DNA of 64,000 nucleotides from Emcibacter sp. GTDB taxonomy: Bacteria; Pseudomonadota; Alphaproteobacteria; Sphingomonadales; Emcibacteraceae. The notes under the pieces were generated by a model, which was not told where the DNA came from, did no database searches, and saw only the letters and a program-made list of their open reading frames with translations. The DNA lies in the NCBI GenBank assembly GCA_021774785.1, contig JAJFIQ010000028.1, positions 62,001 through 126,000 on the forward strand. The letters are read 5' to 3'. The position numbers and the translations under genes were made by a program. Positions 49,881-58,393 of the stretch are shown piece by piece (positions within the stretch are counted from its first letter, which is position 1; every line of letters begins with the position of its first letter).

Positions 49881-50294
49881 TCACTCAACCAGTATAAAAG
49901 AATAGGGCAAAAGTTCATCCATGGTGAATGTGCGGTTGCCATCAACATAAACCGGCGTTTCGGGATCAAGGAATTCTGACATAACCTGCCGACAGGCTCC
50001 GCAGGGTACCAGTGATTCTTTAGGAAGCGCACTCCCCTCACGACCAATAGAAATAGCAAGAGCACTGACCTTAGCGTCGGTTGCAGTACGGGCAGAAAAA
50101 AGGGCCACCCGTTCCGCACAACATGTCAAACCATAGCTTGCATTTTCAATATTGGTACCTTTGAATATCTGTCCGTCATCAAGCAATACTGCGGCACCAA
50201 CCGGAAAATCTGAATAGGGAGAATATGTATTTTCCTTTGCCGCCCTTGCGGCCTCAACCAATATTTCTTCTTGTGATTTGCTTTCTGTGGTCAT
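49881..50294 (-). CDS. cdd: Cytidine deaminase
   Basis: Deaminates cytidine and deoxycytidine to the uridine forms. The 137-residue tetrameric-type enzyme has the zinc motifs CAE at 59-61 and PCGAC at 97-101. YSPYSDFPVGAA and NIENASYGLT are substrate-binding segments. It is divergent from tdk, with a RutR-like palindrome in the shared region. Confidence 0.96.
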   Translation of the reverse strand: MTTESKSQEEILVEAARAAKENTYSPYSDFPVGAAVLLDDGQIFKGTNIENASYGLTCCAERVALFSARTATDAKVSALAISIGREGSALPKESLVPCGACRQVMSEFLDPETPVYVDGNRTFTMDELLPYSFILVE

Positions 50295-50333
50295 AATATT
50301 TCTAGCCTATTTATGAGTTTACGCCCTAATATA

Positions 50334-50357
50334 TATACCGTATGGTAAATTTTTTAC
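50334..50357. promoter_or_regulatory. RutR-like operator between cdd and tdk
   Basis: TATACC-gtat-GGTAAA is followed by TTTTTTACA, giving three half-sites. The order and spacing mirror the site at 52457-52483, where the halves are perfect. It sits in the middle of the 112-base divergent promoter region. Confidence 0.6.
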
Positions 50358-50406
50358 ACTGTTAAGTTAGGGCCTTTTTCAAGAAATTTCAGGCTCAGGG
50401 AATTTT

Positions 50407-50991
50407 ATGGCAAAGTTATATTTCTATTATTCGTCCATGAATGCCGGAAAATCAACAACCCTGTTGCAATCCAGCTTCAACTATCAGGAGCGGGGCATGG
50501 AAACCATGCTCTATACGGCGGAACTTGATGACCGCTACGGTACGGGGAAGGTCGCTTCTCGCATCGGATTGGAGGCTACGGCCCATACCTTTGATGATAA
50601 AACCGATATATACAGTCAGGTCACCCAAGAACTTAAAAAGCGCAAACTCAGTTGCGTACTGATAGATGAAGCCCAGTTCCTGACCCGGGATCAAGTATTT
50701 CAACTGGCGGCTATTTGTGACCGAATCGGAATTCCGGTGCTGACCTATGGAATTCGTACAGACTTTCAGGCCAACTTGTTTGAGGGCAGCATGCATCTTC
50801 TGGCTTTGGCTGATGAGCTGAGAGAACTAAAGACCATCTGCAAATGCGGACGCAAAGCGACCATGAACCTGCGTACCGATAAGTATGGCAAGGTGATCAG
50901 GGAAGGCGAGCAAACGGACATCGGCGGCAATGACCGTTATGAAGTTCTATGCCGGAAACACTTTATGGAACAGGCTTTTTCTGAAGTATAA
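50407..50991 (+). CDS. tdk: Thymidine kinase
   Basis: Phosphorylates thymidine and deoxyuridine with ATP. The 194-residue type II enzyme has P-loop [10 protein letters not shown] at 11-20, the DEAQFL motif near 83-88, and zinc cysteines in [12 protein letters not shown]. It completes a salvage set with cdd, upp and deoA. Confidence 0.97.
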   Translation: MAKLYFYYSSMNAGKSTTLLQSSFNYQERGMETMLYTAELDDRYGTGKVASRIGLEATAHTFDDKTDIYSQVTQELKKRKLSCVLIDEAQFLTRDQVFQLAAICDRIGIPVLTYGIRTDFQANLFEGSMHLLALADELRELKTICKCGRKATMNLRTDKYGKVIREGEQTDIGGNDRYEVLCRKHFMEQAFSEV

Positions 50992-51096
50992 AAACAACTG
51001 ATACGATAATTAAAGACAAGAATTTAACCACGGCATTATACATATAATGAACCGCTCATTTATGTGAGCTATCAAGACTTGTCGACTTATCTGCCT

Positions 51097-51726
51097 TTAC
51101 AGGGTACCAAAAATACGATCGCCTGCATCGCCCAGACCAGGGACAATATAGCTTTTTTCATTAAGCTTTTCATCAATGGCGGCGGTAAAAATATGCACAT
51201 CCGGATGCGCCGCTCTGAGGGCCTTTATCCCTTCTGGTGCCGCCAGAAGACACAGGAAAGTTATTTCCTTGGCACCGGCACTTTTAATTCTGTTTAGAGC
51301 CGTTATGGCTGAATTTCCAGTGGCCAACATGGGATCCACGGTAAGACAAAACCGCTCCCCCAGATAGGGCGGTGCCTTAAAGTAATATTCCACAGCATGA
51401 AGATCTTTTGGGTCCCGATACAAGCCCACATGCCCAACCCGGGCAGAGGGTATCAGGTCAAGTAGCCCCTGTGCCAAACCCTCACCGGCCCGAAGGATAG
51501 AAAATATGCACATGCGTCGACCCGCCAATTTGGGCGATGACATGGCTTGTATGGGCGTTTCAATATCCATATTCACCAGTGGTAAGTGGCGCGTAACCTC
51601 ATAGCCCATCAATAGACTAATTTCCCGAAGCAGAGCGCGAAAATGCGCGGGCGGCGTTTGTTTTTTGCGCATAATTGTCAATTTATGCTTGATCAATGGG
51701 TGATCAATGAGTGTTACACCATCCAT
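51097..51726 (-). CDS. upp: Uracil phosphoribosyltransferase
   Basis: Makes UMP from uracil and PRPP. The 209-residue protein has the PRPP-binding [18 protein letters not shown] and the flexible-loop region [20 protein letters not shown]. Its start is one base after the rutR-like gene stop, so the regulator and enzyme form one transcript. Confidence 0.97.
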   Translation of the reverse strand: MDGVTLIDHPLIKHKLTIMRKKQTPPAHFRALLREISLLMGYEVTRHLPLVNMDIETPIQAMSSPKLAGRRMCIFSILRAGEGLAQGLLDLIPSARVGHVGLYRDPKDLHAVEYYFKAPPYLGERFCLTVDPMLATGNSAITALNRIKSAGAKEITFLCLLAAPEGIKALRAAHPDVHIFTAAIDEKLNEKSYIVPGLGDAGDRIFGTL

Positions 51727-51727
51727 T

Positions 51728-52342
51728 TTATTTTAATACTCCATTCAAGATTATCTGGGTGACAGTTTTTTTGGCCTGTTTGTAGAATTTTTCGTCATCC
51801 AATGTTTTTCCCGTCAGCGTTTCTATTTGTGCTGAAAAGTCAGCATAATGCTGTGTCACGGCCCAGATCATAAATATAAGATGTATTGGCTCAATAGGGC
51901 GAATGAGATCGTCCTTAATCCACCCCTTTATAACACGGGTATCTTCCCCAACAAGCCTCATCAACTCTTCCCCCAAAAGACTTTTTAAAATTGGGGCACC
52001 TTCGAGAATTTCATTGGCAAACACCCGTGAACCGGCGGCATGATCCCGGGAAAATTCAAATTTCTTGTTTATATAATTGGTAATCGTTTCTTCCGGACTT
52101 CCCGTTACCTGCCATTCCATAAGACATTGCAACCATTTATTCAGCGTTTGCTCCAGAACCGCCAAGTAAATTTCTTTTTTGCTCTTAAAATAATAGAGCA
52201 GATTGGGTTTGGACATTCCGGCCATTTCCGCTATCTGATCTATTGTTGCCCCTCGCGAACCATATTTTGCGAATACTTCCGTTCCGGCATCAAGAACCTT
52301 TTGCTGGTTGATGATTTGAATACGGGATCTCTTTTTTTGCAT
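51728..52342 (-). CDS. rutR: RutR-like TetR-family transcription regulator
   Basis: 204-residue TetR regulator closely resembling RutR, the uracil/thymine-responsive repressor of pyrimidine use. The HTH part reads [20 protein letters not shown]. RutR-type ligand-domain segments are [20 protein letters not shown] and [20 protein letters not shown]. It is co-transcribed with upp and divergent from deoA, with operator half-sites between them. Uracil as ligand is inferred from the family. Confidence 0.85.
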   Translation of the reverse strand: MQKKRSRIQIINQQKVLDAGTEVFAKYGSRGATIDQIAEMAGMSKPNLLYYFKSKKEIYLAVLEQTLNKWLQCLMEWQVTGSPEETITNYINKKFEFSRDHAAGSRVFANEILEGAPILKSLLGEELMRLVGEDTRVIKGWIKDDLIRPIEPIHLIFMIWAVTQHYADFSAQIETLTGKTLDDEKFYKQAKKTVTQIILNGVLK

Positions 52343-52456
52343 GAGTTCTCTTTTATTTTATTCGTTACTTTTTCTCTATTCTTTGGCGACTCTGATATAA
52401 GTTACGCTATCTTTTTTTAAATCTACCCCAGATTTGGCGAAAATCAAATTAAAATT

Positions 52457-52483
52457 GGTAAAAAATTTTACCGTGTGGTAAAA
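52457..52483. promoter_or_regulatory. RutR-like operator between rutR-upp and deoA
   Basis: Three half-sites GGTAAAA-aa-TTTTACC-gtgt-GGTAAAA. The right pair (52466-52483) is a perfect palindrome, and its 16-base core matches TTGACCAnnTGGTCAA in 11 of 14 defined bases. It lies about 40 bases before deoA. Confidence 0.7.
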
Positions 52484-52524
52484 ATATTTCCAAATTAAAT
52501 ATCAACCCACCAAAGGAATATGGA

Positions 52525-53841
52525 ATGCTTGTTAAAGAGATCATCCGTAAAAAGAGGGATGGCAAGGAATTATCAGAACAGGAAATCAAAAGCCTGATTG
52601 GTGGCCTGTCTGACAATACGGTGAGCCGGGAGCAGATTTCAGCTTTTACCATGGCCGTATATTTCAAATCCATGACGACGCAGGAAATCAGCGCACTGAC
52701 CAGAGCCATGATCAATAGTGGTCATAAAATTGACTGGCAGCCACAAGATCTCGGCGGCCCTGTGGTTGATAAACATTCCACCGGCGGCGTCGGTGACAAG
52801 GTCAGCATGATGCTGGCACCAATGATTGCGGCATGTGGTGGCTTTGTGCCCATGATCTCGGGCAGAGGATTGGGTCATTCCGGTGGCACATTGGACAAGA
52901 TGGAATCAATTCCCGGATATAATGCAACCCCGGACCTTGGCACCTTTGCCAAGGTTGTTAAAAAAATCGGCTGTGCCATCATTGGACAAACCGCAGAGCT
53001 CGCGCCAGCAGACCGTGTAATCTATAGCGTACGGGACGTGACAGCAACCGTGGAGTCGGTACCACTTATAACGGCATCCATCCTGTCCAAGAAAATATCA
53101 GCCGGTCTGGATGCTCTGGTAATGGATATTAAATTTGGCAATGGCGCCTTCATGGCTACCCAGGAAAGGGCCGAGAAACTGGCGAATTCCATCATTCATA
53201 CGGCTAGGGAAAATGGCATGCCCACCCATGCGATCCTCACATCTATGGATGAGGTATTGGGGCGCACAGCAGGCAATGCATTAGAAGTTATGGAAACACT
53301 TGATTACCTGAGTGGACGGCTGCGGGACGCTAAACTTCATGAAGTAGTCATGGCACTGACATCGGAAATGTTGTTAATGACAAAAATAGCAAAAGACCGC
53401 ACAGAAGCCGAGAAGAAATTACAGGCCGTCCTGGATAATGGCAAAGCCATGGAAATCTTTGCGGAAATGATTTCAGCCCTTGGTGGACCGAAAGACTTTA
53501 CAGAAAGGCCGGAACAATATCTGGCGAAGGCCCCTGTGATCAAACCTGTTTTTGCGCAAGACTCAGGATATATTTCCACCATTGATGTACGCGGAATCGG
53601 CAATCTTATCATAACGCTGGGTGGCGGGCGTTCAATACCCGGTCAGAAGCTCGATATGGCTGTTGGATTAGAAGATGTTGCCCGAATCGGGGAGTATTTG
53701 GATGAAAAAACCCCAATAGCCATGATTCACGCCCGCACTGAAGAAGATGCAAATAAGGTCATATCCCACATGCAGGGTTGCTATACGCTATCCGATGAAC
53801 CACAAATGGCCCCTAAACTCATACGAAAGCTAATGAATTAA
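52525..53841 (+). CDS. deoA: Thymidine phosphorylase
   Basis: Splits thymidine or deoxyuridine to base and deoxyribose-1-phosphate. The 438 residues include the phosphate-binding KHSTGGVGDKVSMMLAPM near 83-100, SGRGLGHSGGTLDKMESIPG and a C-terminal alpha/beta domain. The ATG has AAGGA upstream. It is divergent from the RutR-like gene. Its products would feed Upp and the dihydropyrimidinase route. Confidence 0.96.
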   Translation: MLVKEIIRKKRDGKELSEQEIKSLIGGLSDNTVSREQISAFTMAVYFKSMTTQEISALTRAMINSGHKIDWQPQDLGGPVVDKHSTGGVGDKVSMMLAPMIAACGGFVPMISGRGLGHSGGTLDKMESIPGYNATPDLGTFAKVVKKIGCAIIGQTAELAPADRVIYSVRDVTATVESVPLITASILSKKISAGLDALVMDIKFGNGAFMATQERAEKLANSIIHTARENGMPTHAILTSMDEVLGRTAGNALEVMETLDYLSGRLRDAKLHEVVMALTSEMLLMTKIAKDRTEAEKKLQAVLDNGKAMEIFAEMISALGGPKDFTERPEQYLAKAPVIKPVFAQDSGYISTIDVRGIGNLIITLGGGRSIPGQKLDMAVGLEDVARIGEYLDEKTPIAMIHARTEEDANKVISHMQGCYTLSDEPQMAPKLIRKLMN

Positions 53842-53933
53842 CCATATTTAATTCACCGTGCATCTGGTTTCCTGAACATTTTTGCAACATTGAATAAAAA
53901 ATAACTTTTTTACACAATTATTTATATATAAAT

Positions 53934-53949
53934 TTGACTTTTTGATCAA
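53934..53949 (+). promoter_or_regulatory. RutR-like operator upstream of an Oar-like receptor
   Basis: TTGACTTTTTGATCAA matches 11 of 14 defined bases of TTGACCAnnTGGTCAA, in the centre of the 225-base region before the receptor at 54068. Confidence 0.6.
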
Positions 53950-54067
53950 ATTATTTAAGCTTCCCAATAAGTAGCATTAAAAGACACTAAAAGTATCTTT
54001 TGCGAGATATAAATGGTCCGCACTTTAAACAATACCAAATTCCTATAAACCCTAAAGGGAGAAGAAA

Positions 54068-57000
54068 ATGAAAAGTTTGAAACCCAATATGAAAGGTCTG
54101 ATGATGAGCTCTGCGCTCAGAACTGCCTTTGTAACGACGTCAACAGCTATGGCGATTGCGCTTACCTCTGCAATCCCTGTACAGGCTCAGGAAATTACAT
54201 CATCCATCCGTGGATCCGTGCGTGATGCCGACGGCACAGCCGTAGCAGGTGCCACTGTTGTTGTTATCCATACACCATCCGGATCACGTTCAACACATAC
54301 CACAAACTCCAAAGGAGCATTCTTTTCCCGCGGCCTTCGTCCCGGTGGACCATATTCTGTTGAAGTAAGATATGCCGATGGTACTGGCGGTCAAAAAATT
54401 GAAGGTGTCAGTCTTCAAGTTAGCGAACCCTATCCTCTTAGTTTTACGCTTAAAGATGTGGATACCAGTGCTTTAGAAGAAGTCGTGGTAACTGGACAGG
54501 CAATATCATCACCTGTTCAGGGTGGTGGCTCATCCACTTATGGGGCGGATGAAATTGCAGGTGCTCCATCGGCCAGTCGTGACTTTAAAGATATTATCCG
54601 ATTTAATCCCTTTGTTGAACTAGATAGTACCAATAGCGATGCCATCACCATTGGTGGTTCAAACAACAGGTTTAATAACCTAACCGTTGATGGTCTTCGT
54701 CAATCTGATGATTTTGGTCTTAACGCCAGTGGAGTTCCTACACAAAGAACGCCAGTTTCCATTGATGCAATTGAGCAGGTAAGTGTTAGCCCCGCACCCT
54801 TTGGTGTGGAGAATGGCCGCTTTACTGGTGGTTCCATCAATGTGGTTACCAAATCTGGAACCAATGAATATCATGGGTCCATTTTCTATGAATATTCGGA
54901 TGATGGATTGATTGGTGACAAGAGCAAAGACATTGATGTTCCTTTAGGAGATTTTTCGGAAAAATTTTACGGCGCAACAATAGGTGGCCCGATCATTAAA
55001 GATAAACTTTTCTTCTTTGCATCTTATGAAAAATTTGAAGGCAGTTCACCCATAACAAGGGGCACCGCTGATTCAGGAGCGCCAAATAATACCTCCAGAG
55101 TGACTGATGCAGATATAGCAGCCGTTACAGAAATAGCACAGCGTGTATATGGTTTTGATACTTTAGGGGCAGCCTTTGGTCAGACGTTTAATGAGGAAGA
55201 TGAAAAATACCTTATTAAAATTGACTGGAATATAAATGAAGATCACCGGGCCTTCTTCTCTTATCAGAAAACGACCGGGAACCAGCTTCAGGATGCTGAT
55301 AATAGTTTCAGCAGTATTGCATTACTGTCACACTTTTATAACCGTAGCGAAGATTTAGAAGCTTATAACTTTCAGGTCTTTTCTGATTGGAGTGATAACC
55401 TTTCCACAGAAGTTAAAATTGGTCGTAAGAAAAATATTACCGGTCAGGTATCGCTGAGTGAACCGGGTGTGGCCGATATGGAAATTCGGACAGCAGGCGG
55501 TGGCTCGGTATTTATCGGAATTGATGACAGTCGCCATGCAAACCAGTTAAACAACACAACTTGGCAGGCCAAATTTAAGGCTGATTATCTGGCTGGTGAT
55601 CACACCATTACAGCGGGCTATGAATTAGACAGTCTAGATATTTTCAACCTGTTCCTGCAGGATTCACTGGGCGATGTTCGCTTCGGCAGCATTGCAGATT
55701 TTGAAGCTGGTACGCCAAACAGCTATGTTTATCAGAATGCCATTAGCAATAATGCGGAGGATGCAGCAGCTCAGTTTAACATCACTGTTCATACCTTCTA
55801 TTTGCAGGATGTTTGGGATGTTAATGAAGATTTGGTTATTACCGGCGGTGTACGCTTTGACTTATATCAACAAAATGAGAGACCTCTGGAAAATCAAAAT
55901 TTCTTTGATCGCAATGGCTTCTCGAATGCGGAGACCCTAGACGGCATTAGCATTATACAACCCCGTTTTGCCTTTACTTATGATGTTACTGAAACCACAA
56001 AAATCCGTGGTGGTATTGGCCTCTTTGGTGGTGGCAACCCTAATGTCTGGGTTTCTAATTCATTCTCGAATGATGGACAGAATATTTCACGCTTTACCGA
56101 TAGAGATGATGCATCACTGCTCGCTAATTTTGACCCGCGCAATGTGCCGCAGGTTGCTAAGGACGGATTAATTGCTGGTAATGGTAATGTAAACGCACTG
56201 GATCCAGATTTCGATCTCCCTTCTTCATGGAAGTTTAATCTTGCGGTTGAACATTATGCTAATCTTGGCCCTCTTGGTGATAATTGGCACTTTACAGCCG
56301 AAGCAATCTTGAGCCGGATTAAAAACGGTGCAAATTGGACCGAACTTCGCCGGACACAGATTGGAACCGCTGCAGATGGTAGTGCTATTTATGACAATCC
56401 TAATGGATTTGATCTGTTGCTAACCAATACGACCGAAGGTAAAGAAGATACCTATATCTTTTCCTTTGATAAGGCATGGGATAATGGCTTTTCGGTCTTT
56501 GGTTCATATGCCTATCAGGATGCAGATACAGTTAATGAAGGTACTAGTTCCACGGCAACATCAAACTTTAACTTTGCTGCTCATCTAGACCGGAATAATC
56601 GTGTCTTGGGAACGTCTGTCTTTGAAGTTGAACATTCTGTTAAGTTTGGCGCAACCTATAGAAAGGCTATCTGGGATGATAACTATACCACAATCAGCCT
56701 TTTCTATAGCGGCAAGAGTGGTCGTCCTTACAGCTTGGCATTTGATGAATTCTTGCAATTTGGTGGTAATCGCAGCATCGATTCCGGCGACGGACATCTA
56801 TTGTTCATTCCAGAAATTGGCGATCCAAGAGTTTCCTTCGAAACACCAGAAGATGAAGTAGATTTTAATGCTCTGGTTGATGAGCTAGGCCTGAAAAGAG
56901 GTGAAAGTCTTAGAGCTCAAAGTCAGCGCGCACCTTGGGTGACCAATATGGATTTGCGAATTTCTCAAGAAATTCCTTTCGTCTATGGTAAATTTGAAGT

Positions 57001-57214
57001 CTTTGCCGCCTTTGAAAACTTCCTCAATCTGATCAATAGTGATTCGGGCCGAAATATTCGGGCTAATTTTGCCCAGATCCCGGTTGTTGACCTTGAAGTT
57101 TTAGCTAATGGCGACTTTGTCTTTGGTCAGGTAGAAGATCCAATAGAACAGTTGACCCTTCAAGCTGAGCAATCCGTATGGAAAATTCAGTTGGGTGTTA
57201 AATATAAATTCTAA
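54068..57214 (+). CDS. Oar-like TonB-dependent receptor (carboxypeptidase-regulatory-like domain), copy 1
   Basis: 1048-residue outer-membrane protein. A long signal peptide ends PVQAQ near residue 41. An N-terminal beta-sandwich (carboxypeptidase-regulatory-like) domain spans about 45-130 (IRGSVRDADGTAVAGATVVV). The TonB-box-like ALEEVVVTGQ is near 135-145. The plug has INVVTKSGTNEYHGSIFYEY, and the Oar-type barrel is typical of large polymer receptors. The start follows AAGGGAGAAG. It ends QLGVKYKF. A RutR-like site precedes it and a TCAA-loop terminator follows. It is a paralog of the gene at 58394. Confidence 0.92.
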   Translation: MKSLKPNMKGLMMSSALRTAFVTTSTAMAIALTSAIPVQAQEITSSIRGSVRDADGTAVAGATVVVIHTPSGSRSTHTTNSKGAFFSRGLRPGGPYSVEVRYADGTGGQKIEGVSLQVSEPYPLSFTLKDVDTSALEEVVVTGQAISSPVQGGGSSTYGADEIAGAPSASRDFKDIIRFNPFVELDSTNSDAITIGGSNNRFNNLTVDGLRQSDDFGLNASGVPTQRTPVSIDAIEQVSVSPAPFGVENGRFTGGSINVVTKSGTNEYHGSIFYEYSDDGLIGDKSKDIDVPLGDFSEKFYGATIGGPIIKDKLFFFASYEKFEGSSPITRGTADSGAPNNTSRVTDADIAAVTEIAQRVYGFDTLGAAFGQTFNEEDEKYLIKIDWNINEDHRAFFSYQKTTGNQLQDADNSFSSIALLSHFYNRSEDLEAYNFQVFSDWSDNLSTEVKIGRKKNITGQVSLSEPGVADMEIRTAGGGSVFIGIDDSRHANQLNNTTWQAKFKADYLAGDHTITAGYELDSLDIFNLFLQDSLGDVRFGSIADFEAGTPNSYVYQNAISNNAEDAAAQFNITVHTFYLQDVWDVNEDLVITGGVRFDLYQQNERPLENQNFFDRNGFSNAETLDGISIIQPRFAFTYDVTETTKIRGGIGLFGGGNPNVWVSNSFSNDGQNISRFTDRDDASLLANFDPRNVPQVAKDGLIAGNGNVNALDPDFDLPSSWKFNLAVEHYANLGPLGDNWHFTAEAILSRIKNGANWTELRRTQIGTAADGSAIYDNPNGFDLLLTNTTEGKEDTYIFSFDKAWDNGFSVFGSYAYQDADTVNEGTSSTATSNFNFAAHLDRNNRVLGTSVFEVEHSVKFGATYRKAIWDDNYTTISLFYSGKSGRPYSLAFDEFLQFGGNRSIDSGDGHLLFIPEIGDPRVSFETPEDEVDFNALVDELGLKRGESLRAQSQRAPWVTNMDLRISQEIPFVYGKFEVFAAFENFLNLINSDSGRNIRANFAQIPVVDLEVLANGDFVFGQVEDPIEQLTLQAEQSVWKIQLGVKYKF

Positions 57215-57234
57215 ACTTAGACTAAATTCAAATG

Positions 57235-57265
57235 AAAAAGGGCAGCCTCAAGGCCGCCCTTTTTT
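57235..57265. terminator. Bidirectional terminator, receptor copy 1 / S1-P1 nuclease
   Basis: AAAAAGGGC-a-GCC-TCAA-GGC-c-GCCC then a T-run. It works for the plus-strand receptor, and the A-run on the left serves the minus-strand nuclease gene too. It closely resembles the terminator at 61681. Confidence 0.85.
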
Positions 57266-57285
57266 ATGCGAAACAACTTTTAATC

Positions 57286-58062
57286 TCACTCAGCGAAAAC
57301 TGCGTTCAATACACCGGCAAGCCTCATGCCGCCTTTTAGCAATTGCTGCCGGATAACCGGGCGGTATTTATAAACATAGCCCCATGAAAAATTACGGTCC
57401 CCCACCGCATAAACCATATCCCGCATGACAAGCCCCTCATGGATCCAGTCAATGGGGGTGGCTTTCTGATATTCTATGATCTGCTCCGGCGTTGCTTTAT
57501 CAAGAAAATTGGACCATTCGGTGAAGGACAGCTTTTCCTTATCAATCAGGAAAATATCCCAGACAGAATGAAGATCGGTGACCTCCTCAAACCACATAAC
57601 TTTGACCCTGTTGCCCCCATGATCGCTGGCATGGCCAAAATGCATGGGCTGATGCATATCACCCACAATATGCACCAGAAATTTCAACGCATGTTCTTTT
57701 TCCGCCCTTGTTGCCTCTGCGGATTTAAGGGTAGCCATAAATTCCTCATAAGCGCTTAAAACATCCCCTGCTGGATTTCTCGGTGTATTTTCAAACGTTT
57801 CCCCCGCAGGCACATTGAGATAATGATATACATTGGCCTGACGCCAATAGTCATCAGGATTGGATTTCATTTCATCGGCCCAGTTGGCTACCTCTGCTAA
57901 TGATACATTGCCCAAAATTTCCCGGATATTATTCCGGGCGACCTCACTCAAATACCGCTCGGCCAGCTCCGCTACTACCCGATGCCCCGTCTTCTCATAG
58001 GCCACTGCAGATTGCACCCAAACCAGATTAACGGTTACCAATAAACATAAAAAAACACGCAT
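57286..58062 (-). CDS. Secreted S1/P1-type nuclease
   Basis: Zinc-dependent nuclease that degrades single-stranded DNA and RNA to 5'-nucleotides. The 258-residue protein has a signal peptide ending AVA at 21, so the mature protein starts YEKTGHRVVAELAE. Zinc-site segments are VANWADEMK, VYHYLNV, LKFLVHIVGDMHQPMHFGH and DLHSVWDIFL. The family's N-terminal zinc-binding Trp is Tyr here. It lies between two Oar-like receptors with RutR-like sites, so a role in extracellular nucleic-acid feeding is likely. Confidence 0.92.
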   Translation of the reverse strand: MRVFLCLLVTVNLVWVQSAVAYEKTGHRVVAELAERYLSEVARNNIREILGNVSLAEVANWADEMKSNPDDYWRQANVYHYLNVPAGETFENTPRNPAGDVLSAYEEFMATLKSAEATRAEKEHALKFLVHIVGDMHQPMHFGHASDHGGNRVKVMWFEEVTDLHSVWDIFLIDKEKLSFTEWSNFLDKATPEQIIEYQKATPIDWIHEGLVMRDMVYAVGDRNFSWGYVYKYRPVIRQQLLKGGMRLAGVLNAVFAE

Positions 58063-58393
58063 AAACTTCTCCTGAATTTTCTCTTTCTACACTATAAATT
58101 TATCAATATATCCGGTATATTCTCACATATTGATGCTTACAACCAGCCAATAACGGCTTACCAAAGTGATCCCTATTCATTGGACAGCCCAGTGGATTTG
58201 TCAAGCTAGGTTGTGTTAAAAACAGTAAAGAATGTGGGAGTTGTATGACAGAAAAAAATTTGACTTTACGGTAAAAAAAAATTATTATTCGCCTAATTTA
58301 CTATAAAAAAACACCAAAACTCAATATTTTATAGAATTTAAGTAATTTGTTTAAGGTGTAACTCTGGAAAATAACAAATCCGAAAGGGAAGAA
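58063..58393. other. Divergent intergenic region between nuclease and receptor copy 2
   Basis: About 330 bases without a gene. It holds a RutR-like site at 58260-58275 and an AT-rich receptor leader. I see no other element. Confidence 0.5.
58260..58275 (+). promoter_or_regulatory. RutR-like operator upstream of the second Oar-like receptor
   Basis: TTGACTTTACGGTAAA matches 10 of 14 defined bases of TTGACCAnnTGGTCAA. Its left half TTTGACTTT is identical to the site before the first copy (53933-53941). Confidence 0.5.
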
